This document shows, piece by piece, positions 57,250 through 64,000 of a stretch of 64,000 nucleotides of DNA. Where the stretch lies: the NCBI RefSeq assembly GCF_027887165.1, contig NC_077228.1, positions 105,500,260 through 105,564,259 on the forward strand. Reading direction: 5' to 3'. A program made the translations under genes and the position numbers. The notes under the pieces are model-generated. The model ran no database searches. It had not been told where the DNA came from and saw only the letters and a list, made by a program, of their open reading frames with translations. Position 1 is the stretch's first letter. The number at the start of each line of letters is the position of its first letter. This DNA comes from Monodelphis domestica. Lineage: Eukaryota; Chordata; Mammalia; Didelphimorphia; Didelphidae.

Positions 57250-58065
57250 AAGGTTTTGATTTTGTTTGAATTTCATCCTCTTTTTCCTCTGTAGCCTGGG
57301 TTTTCCCTCTGTAAAAGTTTTCAATAATCACTTTTTTCCTATTTTTCTTGGAGGGTTGGTCTTGGGCACAATAAGCCATTGCTTTGGTGAGATGTACAGG
57401 TTTTCTGTGGAGTTACATGGCGGTGCTTTTGCCTCAGGTAAGTTCTGGCATCTCCACAGCCTCCGCAATTTGCTAGTACGCCCTTGGTCTGTGCTCTCTC
57501 GTGTGCAGGGGTCTCCTGTGAAACTGCTCTGAGGAGCAGATCCCTGGAGGTCCTTGTCAGTTCCCAAGTACCCTGGTCTGCCCCCCACTCACTACAGCGA
57601 GGAGTGGAGCTTTTGCCTCAGGCAGGCTCTGGAGTCTTCGCAGTGTCCGCAGTTTGCAAGAGCACCCACGGTCTCTACTCTTCAGTGCGCAGGGGTCTTC
57701 TGTGTAGCTGCTCTCAGGAGTAGTTCCCTAGTAGTCCTAGTTAGATCCCAAGGACCCTGGTGTGCCCCCTAGTCACTCCAGATACCTCCCTCATTCACTC
57801 GCTGTCTCTGGTGAGCAAGCTGGTCCCGACTCTGGGTCCGTAAGTGAGGTGGGGAAGGGCAGTTCAGATCATGTTTGGGTGGGAGCTTTTTCTCCTTCTT
57901 ATAGTGCTCAAACCCCATGTACCTTCACTTCTGCGCCCTACTGTAGAGTCCCTCCATTCTTGCAAAGATGATTTTTGTGTTCTTTTGAGGTAGTCTATTT
58001 TGTTGGGTACTGGGGAGAGGAAGCGATTTGCATCTAGATTGCAGCCATGTTTACCCAAAAGTCTG
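57250..58065 (-). mobile_element. L1 5' UTR fragment with tandem promoter monomers, antisense
   Basis: GC-richer than its surroundings. Two imperfect tandem units with a 184-bp period (57425 and 57609 both start GCTTTTGCCTCAGG) share GCGCAGGGGTCT..TGTG, CTGCTCT.AGGAG and CCC.AGTACCCTGGT. The 5' end near 58040-58065 reads, on the minus strand, ACATGGCTGCAATCTAGATG and CGCTTCCTCTCCCCAGTACC, as I recall for the start of marsupial L1s. ORF1/ORF2 are not attached on the lower-coordinate side. All frames here (57266-58058) are 5' UTR shadows. Confidence 0.72.
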
Positions 58066-58364
58066 GATCTGGTTTTTAAAGGATTAACCTAAACTCAAAT
58101 TGGTTTGGGCTTTTTTTGAATAGCTTATACCAACTACTCAAAACTATACAAAAACTGAAAGATAATGATGGCCATCCTTTCATTATTCTACTCTATGCAG
58201 ACTCAAAGTCTTTGCCCAGCCTAAAACATCCACTAAAAGCATTTGCTCTTAACATTCTTCTAAAAATGTGTATTGAGCTCTTTGTTTTTATATCACCTTT
58301 ATTTTAGATAATATTCCTTCTCACTCCCCCCCCCCAGATAAGCATCCCTAAACAGTCCAATTTT

Positions 58365-58510
58365 ATAGAATCATAGAACCTCTGAGCTTAAAAGAGGTTA
58401 TCTCATCTTACCCCTGCCTAAGGAGGAATCCTTCTATTCACAGCATTCCTGACAGATGATTGGTCCATCTAACCTTTGTTTTACTGCTTCAAACATATTA
58501 TCTATAATTC
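58365..58510 (-). repeat. THER/L3-like repeat fragment
   Basis: TATAGAATCATAGAACCTCT then GAGCTTAAAAGAGG, with ACCTTTGTTTTACTGCTTCA. A diverged LINE-tail type repeat. Confidence 0.5.
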
Positions 58511-58514
58511 CTAG

Positions 58515-59215
58515 GTTTATGTCATCCATAGAATTTATAAGTATATCTTTCTTTGTTCATCCAAGTCACTGATCAAAATGTTAACTGGGACAGAGACAAA
58601 GTCCTATGGCCTATCACTAGAGTCTTCCCTTCAAATTGACATGGATTCATTAAACACATTCTTGGGGTATACCTCTTTAAATAGCTATGACTAATGAGCC
58701 AATCTGCCATCATTATTCCATTTTAGGTAGTGCTCCTCAAATTATATGTGACTGCTACTTGGATCTTGGATTTTGTATACTGTTCCCTTCAAATGATCAA
58801 ATTGGTATTTCCCAAATCTACACTGTGGCTCAAGGCAGACCATCACCACTGTCTCTAGCTTGTGTTCATGAACTCACTCTCTTTCCTCTCTAACTCAAAT
58901 AGAGGAAAGAACTACCTGTCACATAAAAGAAAAATCTAGTTCTCATTTGAAGTCTGCCCCCTTTCCTGCCTAGTTTTTTCATAGACTTAGGTATTGAAGG
59001 CTGCTTTTAGGTTGGGAGTAGCCCAAGTACATATATGACTCCTTAAATTTCATGAATTATGCATAGAATTTATGAATTAATGAATTATTAAACATATCCC
59101 ACAGAGTCTATTCTGTGCCCCTCTTTTATAGAGTCGAAATCTACTTCCTTGCCTTCTTATCACTCTTCCATTTTCTCTTCTCAGGTTCTCCTTTCTTTTC
59201 CATCTCATAAAACCC
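58515..59215. other. No recognisable feature
   Basis: Intergenic sequence; no repeat or gene signal beyond short chance frames. Confidence 0.45.
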
Positions 59216-59217
59216 TA

Positions 59218-59410
59218 GGATTTTAGACATGGAAACAAACCTTCTTTGGGGAGCTAGTACAACTCTCTAATGATATAGACAAGGAGGAAAATAAGGATCA
59301 AAGAGCTATAGTGAGTTGGCTTAGGTCATGTGGCTATCAATGAAGCTACTACTAAAACTCTGGGACATAGTAGGGGCTTAATAAATGTTATTGAATGAAT
59401 GAATGAACCA
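59218..59410. repeat. MIR/THER-class fragments
   Basis: 59218-59345 antisense (TAGACAAGGAGGAAAATAAG, TTGGCTTAGGTCATGTGGCT). 59365-59405 has CATAGTAGGGGCTTAATAAA then a GAAT simple repeat, a LINE/MIR 3' end. Confidence 0.6.
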
Positions 59411-59764
59411 GGTCTTCTCTGTTTCTTCAGACTTATTCTGGCTCCCCCTCCTTTCTATTTATTCCCACTCCCTTCCCTCTCCTCATCATAGTTTCCCATT
59501 GGGTTCTTCCATTTCATACTTAGGATCATCTCTCTCCCTTCCTAGAGAAGTTTAGGAGTCATTTCATCTACTGGAAAGAGACCTAAAGGTCAAATGCAAC
59601 TCTGTAATTTCTTTAATGAGCTTGGCAAGAAAAATTTCATAAGTATTTTCCTAGTAGGGGTTAGAGAAGAAAGGGAACACAGTGCTTAGGGACTTGGAAT
59701 AGAATAAATCCCAGTAGCAGTTTACCAGAAGAGAATCAGATGGATTTAGATTGTAAGCTCCATA

Positions 59765-60000
59765 AGGGGAGGAACTATTTTTTATAAGTACAGAGGCTGG
59801 CATATAGTAGGCATTTAATAAATGTTTATTGATGAGTGATTAATAGTATCCTCAGCACTTAGCAGAGTGGCTGGCACATAGTAGACATTTAGTAAATGTT
59901 TATTGATTAATCATTAATTACATCCGCAGAACTTAGTACTGTATTTGGAGCATAATAAGGGCTTAATAAAAAATGTTTATTAAATTGTATTAGATGGAAG
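59765..60000 (+). repeat. L2/MIR 3' terminus in three tandem copies
   Basis: After TTAGATTGTAAGCTCCATAA the terminal unit is present three times: CATATAGTAGGCATTTAATA at 59800, CACATAGTAGACATTTAGTA at 59875 and GCATAATAAGGGCTTAATAA at 59948, each followed by an (A)AATGTTTATT motif. Spacing is about 70 bp. Confidence 0.8.
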
Positions 60001-60004
60001 CCAA

Positions 60005-60640
60005 GATTGGAAGAGCAAGAAGAGGGTTGGAGAGTATGATTAATTATCACAGTCTGCAAAGGAGAAAGCAAAACCAAAGTGGGAATTGGGGGCAGATAGA
60101 GCTATGGACACCCTGCAGGTGAGAAAACCAACACATGCAATCATAAGAGGTTGGAGAGGGCAAATGACTTCCTTATAAAGTCCAAACCAAAGAGCACAGG
60201 GAGACACAGAGTTCCAAGCAATGAAAGAGGTTCTGCTAAATAAACAGGCTTAGCAGCAATGAGATAGTCTATGAGTTACCATGGCAACCAGCATTTGGAC
60301 CAATTCAGTCAGCCTTGGGGCTATGGAGATGCCCATTTGCACAGGACAGAGGTTTCCTCAGTTCTCCAGATCCCCTCATTTTTTGATTCATGATTCACTG
60401 CTGATAAGAAATTGAATAATGCTTGGGAACGATCATCCTGGGTGGGGCTGGTGGATGACAAAGAGAAAAGAACCTGTCTGGGAAGGTGAAGCTATAAGAG
60501 ATTTCTCATTATGTGGGAAGTGAGTGTGAGGACCAAACCATTTATGGGGATAAACAATCCAGATGAAACTCCCAGTCTCTCATAGAGCCCCTTTTCCATG
60601 CTGTGGGGCTAAATCCAGCTTTGATCATCTTTCTTTCTTT
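60005..60640. other. No recognisable feature
   Basis: Intergenic sequence. A TTTC simple repeat (60630-60645) begins the next element. Confidence 0.45.
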
Positions 60641-60644
60641 CTTT

Positions 60645-61330
60645 CATTTTCTTAATTGTTTTTAATTACATGTAGAAATAATTTTAAACAATTGTTTTCT
60701 GACATTTTGTGATCCAAATTCTCTCTCTCTCCCTCCCTCCCCTCCTTCCTGAGACAGTAAAAAAATTCTGATATACGTTATACCGGTTCTGTCATGCAGT
60801 ACATATTTCCATATTACTCATATGAAAGAAGACACATATCACACATACAAGAAAACAATTCACAAAGGAGATAAAGTGAAAAATGGTCTGCTTTAATCTT
60901 TATTCCAACTCCATCAGTTCCTTCTGTGGCTGTGAATAGGCATTTCTCATCATGAAAATTGGGGTTATCTTGGAATTTTGCATTGCTGATAATAATGTAG
61001 TCCACAGTTGGTCATTGTACAATAATATTATTGTATACCATGTTCTCCTGGTTCTACTCACTTATTTTTGCATCCCAGGTTTTTCTGGAGTCATATTGTT
61101 TGTCATTTCTTATGGCACAAGAGTATTTCATTACAATCCCATGCCACAATTTCTTTATCCATTCCCCAATCAATGGATACCCCCTCAGTTTCCAATTCTT
61201 GGCCACTACAGAAGGAGCTGCTTTTTCTTTGGTCTCTTTAGAGTAGTAATATTGCTGGATCAAAGAGTATGTACAGTTTTATATTCCTTTAGGTATAATT
61301 CTAATTTGCTCTCCAGAATGGTTTTAATTA
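60645..61330 (-). mobile_element. L1 3' end, antisense
   Basis: TTTTTAATTACATGTAGAAA, AACTCCATCAGTTCCTTCTG, CCATGTTCTCCTGGTTCTAC, ATTCCCCAATCAATGGATAC, TTTCCAATTCTTGGCCACTA and GCTCTCCAGAATGG: long antisense L1 ORF2 end and 3' UTR. Frames at 60952-61338 and 61054-61263 are remnants or shadows of ORF2. Confidence 0.9.
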
Positions 61331-61599
61331 GTTTTTAATTCAATAAACAATTATAATTGACATACTATGTTAAGCTCATGAAACTATTACTGGACTAAGT
61401 TTAGATTCTACTGGAAGGTCGACTCCTAGAGCCAAATCTCCTCTTAATCATCTCATCACTTTACAGCACTTCAACCTTCAACTGGATTCTGGTATTCCTA
61501 AATATCTCTATTTAGGGAGAAGCCTACATTTGTGGGGATCCTCCCCCTCCACCCCCTTTTTTAGCCAGAGAGAATTATTTGATTCTCTAAAGGTGTGTC

Positions 61600-61765
61600 T
61601 GGAATCTAGGTCTGAAGGGCAGCTTGGCAATGTATAGAAAATGCCAGAATTAAAAGTCAGGAAAACCTGAATTTGATTCCAACCTTGATAATCTGTTGGA
61701 TGACCCCAAACAAATATCTTAGCTTTTCTGACCCTTTGTTTCTTCAACTATAATAATACTGAATT
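61600..61765 (+). mobile_element. Diverged tRNA-derived SINE
   Basis: GAAGGGCAGCTTGGCAATGT, AGTCAGGAAAACCTGAATTT and TTTCTGACCCTTTGTTTCTT keep the SINE order. Confidence 0.7.
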
Positions 61766-61768
61766 CAA

Positions 61769-61793
61769 GGGGCAGCTAGGTGGCACAGTGGAT
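61769..61793 (+). repeat. Isolated SINE 5' head
   Basis: A 25-bp segment reading GGGGCAGCTAGGTGGCACAG then TGGA, the 5' end of a SINE that then stops. A full family-B copy starts 77 bp downstream at 61846. Confidence 0.85.
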
Positions 61794-61845
61794 TTTTCAT
61801 GTCTTGGGTCTCCACAAAAAGGGGAATGTTAAAGTATTTAATGTA

Positions 61846-62048
61846 GGGGCAGCTAGGTGGCACAGTCCATTAGAGCACCAGACTTGGGTCTAGGAGGACT
61901 TAGATTCCAATCTGGCCTCAGATACTTCTTAGCTGTGTGAGCCAGAGCAAGTCACTTAATTCTCATCACCTAGCCCTTTCCACTCTTCTACCTTGGAATC
62001 AATACATAATAATAATTCTAAAATAGAAGGTAAGAATTTAAAAATACA
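61846..62048 (+). mobile_element. SINE, family B
   Basis: GGGGCAGCTAGGTGGCACAG, GGCCTCAGATACTTCTTAGC, CACTCTTCTACCTTGGAATC and AGAAGGTAAGAATTTAAAAA. Confidence 0.93.
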
Positions 62049-62074
62049 TAATACACAGATTAAGTCTGTTATAA

Positions 62075-62335
62075 GGGCAGCTAGATAGTGTAGTGGATAA
62101 AGCACTGGACTAGATTCAGGAAGAAGCATCTTCATGTGTTCCAATCTGCCCTCAGATACCTACTAGCTATATGGCCCTGAGCAAGTCACTTAGTCCTGTT
62201 TGCCTTAGTTTCCTCATCTGTAAAATGGGCTAGAGAAGGAAATGGCAAACCACTCCTGTATCTCAGCCATGAAAACCCCAAATGGGGTCATGGAGAGTCC
62301 AGATGTGACTGAAACAACACAACAATATAGGTCAG
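62075..62335 (+). mobile_element. SINE, family A (MAR1-type), full length
   Basis: GGGCAGCTAGATAGTGTAGT, CCTTAGTTTCCTCATCTGTA, GAGAAGGAAATGGCAAACCA, CCCCAAATGGGGTCATGGAG and GACTGAAACAACACAACAA. Confidence 0.95.
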
Positions 62336-62339
62336 TTAT

Positions 62340-62755
62340 AGGACAAAAATTCAAAACAATTTATTTCTTCCACAAAAAAAAATTCTAAATACAAAGGGAT
62401 CCCAAACATATGTTTACCCCAAACCCAACAAATTTTAAACATAAAGCAAGTAGCTTGACAATTGTTAAATTCTCAAAGAGCTTGATATTTTAAATGCTAA
62501 AATATATTTTAGGAAAATGTATTGTGAGACAATTGAATATATATCACATTTCCAAATTTCACTTTAGTTCTACACTGTTCAAACAATTCCTTCCATGTCT
62601 ATGTCTTCTAGCAAGCAGGTAAGTAGTTGAACTAATCCTCCTACCAGTGGCCATCCTATTCAAGAAACACAGCAGTAATTGCTGGAGGCTGTAGCTGGCA
62701 CCTACTCAGGATCCAGTCTCCCAAATTCACTAAGTTTCCTTCAGGGCTAGAAAGT
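62340..62755. other. No recognisable feature
   Basis: AT-rich sequence; no repeat identified. Confidence 0.45.
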
Positions 62756-63056
62756 CCAAGTCAGGAAAGAAACATAGGGCAGAAAAGACCCTCCTTCACT
62801 GTTACCTCTGTCTTCACTTCTATTTCCTTAAGTACATTTAGAAAGAAGTCTCTTATTAGTTTTTCTGTTGTCACTTTGTTGTTGTCCTGTTGTCTGTGGT
62901 CATTCTTCTGGCATTTCTGTTCTTTGGGGTATTCAAGAAGAAAACAACCATTTCCATTCTGGTTTTCTCTTTTAAAATGTATCAAACTCTTCTTCATGCT
63001 TGAAAAGGAGAGGTGCATCTTGCTTCTTGAATGTGTTTCTAGTTTTAGATCTCTTA

Positions 63057-63096
63057 ATGGGGTCAGAAAGAGTCAAGCATGACTGAACAACAACAA
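63057..63096 (+). mobile_element. 3' tail fragment of a family-A SINE
   Basis: TGGGGTCAGAAAGAGTCAAG followed by CATGACTGAACAACAAC is the terminal part of MAR1-type SINEs. Confidence 0.75.
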
Positions 63097-63461
63097 GAAG
63101 TCTTGAGTTTGCAACCTTGGTTTGCTCGTTTGTTTGTTTTCCAGAGGCAATCTAGGAATTCTTTCCATTGGGATTTTGTTTTCTATGTTCAGTGGTTCTG
63201 GGCAGTCCCTTATTATTTCCTTCATCATGGTATTAAGGTTTTTTTGTCCTGTACTGTTCTTCTGGGAGACCTATGATCTTTAAATTGTCTCTACACATCC
63301 TGTCTTCAAGATCCATATGTTTTTCTTGCATAGTGGGCATATTTTCTTATTTATTTGGTGAGGCTTATCAGTGCAGATCTGAGATTTTCTGTTCGTTCAT
63401 TGTTTTTGCTGTGTAAGGCATAAATTTTGGTCCCATAATTCTCTCTCTCTCTCCCTTTTTT

Positions 63462-63668
63462 TTTTTTAATAACCCTTACCTTCTGTCTTGGAGTCAATAC
63501 TGTGTATTGGCTCCAAGGCAGAAGAGTGGTAAGGGCTAGGCAATAGGGGTCAAGTGACTTGCCCAGGGTCACACAGCTGGGAAGTGTCTGAGGTCAGATT
63601 TGAACCTAGGACCTCCCATCTCTAGGCCTGGCTCTCAATCCACTGAGCAACCCAGCTGCCCCCCCCCA
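63462..63668 (-). mobile_element. SINE, family B, nested in antisense L1
   Basis: T-run, AATAACCCTTACCTTCTGTC, GACTTGCCCAGGGTCACACA and the head GAGCAACCCAGCTGCCCCCC. AATTCTCT on both sides (63437 and 63668) is the likely target-site duplication. The tail hairpin (63487-63517) is intact. Confidence 0.94.
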
Positions 63669-64000
63669 ATTCTCTTTTAAACCACTCAGGAACAGCATGT
63701 TGTAGTTCTATATTCTCCTCAAATTCCACATAGTCCCCCATCTTAAGTGTTGGATGATTTTCCTTTATTCTGTAGTATTTATTCATAGATGCCTGAACTT
63801 ATTTATTAGATCTGGAGGCAATATTTTCTTTTGCTGTTGCTGTTTTTCCCATTAATTTATCTGTTTATGTTCAAGGTCTTTGAGATTTCTTCTTCCTGAA
63901 ATTTTTGTTACTTTTCCTTTTTCTCCTTCCCTCCCCTCCACTTATGTTCCTTATCACTCACTTCCTGACTCCCTCCCCTCTGATTGTGGTTTCCTTGTGG

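Larger units (their letters stand above)
62760..64000 (-). mobile_element. L1 ORF1 region, antisense, runs off the window
   Basis: The minus strand at about 63254-63310 encodes DLEDRMCRDNLKIIGLPEE, the conserved L1 ORF1p RNA-binding start (R..NNL.I.GIPE type). Flanking T-rich DNA is compatible with antisense ORF1 and 5' parts. It is interrupted by a SINE tail fragment (63057-63096) and a family-B SINE (63462-63668). Frames in this block are fragments of ORF1 or shadows. How far left of 63100 the L1 extends is uncertain. Confidence 0.72.

Noticed and set aside
57266..58058. Cluster of Ser/Cys-rich frames on both strands
   Set aside because: They fall in the antisense L1 5' UTR with tandem monomers, so they are repeat shadows.
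60952..61338. 128-codon plus-strand frame with hydrophobic residues
   Set aside because: It lies fully inside an antisense L1 3' end.
1..64000. CRISPR arrays, operons, prokaryotic or phage systems
   Set aside because: Sequence is vertebrate nuclear DNA with introns, SINEs and LINEs; no spaced short direct repeats of CRISPR type were seen.

Overview
This is a mammalian, almost certainly marsupial, chromosomal window. tRNA-derived SINEs of the type that begins GGGGCAGCTAGGTGGCACAG occur about every 2-3 kb in both orientations, together with L1, L2 and MIR-class repeats and a few solo endogenous-retrovirus LTRs. The SINE families match those I know from opossum. The Australian-type SINE ending ...CCCCAATTGCCTC plus poly-A was not seen, so an American marsupial such as Monodelphis is the better guess (inference).

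The one protein-coding gene I can support is the 5' end of KDM5B (JARID1B/PLU-1, histone H3K4 demethylase) on the minus strand. Coding exon 1 (26880-27095, 72 codons, start of the JmjN domain) lies in a strong CpG island. Coding exon 2 (2946-3023, 26 codons) lies about 23.9 kb downstream in the direction of transcription. Both splice donors and the acceptor are canonical and the phase is 0. Positions 1-2945 are the start of intron 2 and hold no exon I can recognise. Upstream of the gene, after its promoter (about 27.4-27.5 kb) and a second GC-rich block (29.3-30.1 kb, possible start of a divergent non-coding transcript), the rest to 64 kb looks intergenic.

Layout: 1-2945 intron 2; 2946-3023 exon 2; 3024-26879 intron 1 with scattered old repeats; 26400-27530 CpG island, exon 1 and promoter; 27.5-33.8 kb mostly unique sequence; 33.8-36.6 kb an unusual stretch with a long inverted repeat around a tRNA-like sequence and a 128-bp copied segment inside a SINE; 36.6-39 kb unclassified, with promoter-like CCAAT/TATA modules; 39-64 kb a dense repeat mosaic with three related solo LTRs, nested L1s, an antisense L1 5' UTR with tandem monomers, and an L1 ORF1 fragment at the right edge.

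I found no multigene or defence-type system. The open reading frames of 60-130 codons outside KDM5B are chance frames or lie inside repeats. The most unusual items are the tRNA-centred inverted repeat, the templated insertion into a SINE, the reverse-complementary triplet hairpin in the KDM5B 5' UTR, an Asp-to-Ala change at the exon 1/exon 2 junction, and a conserved 3' hairpin in one SINE family.
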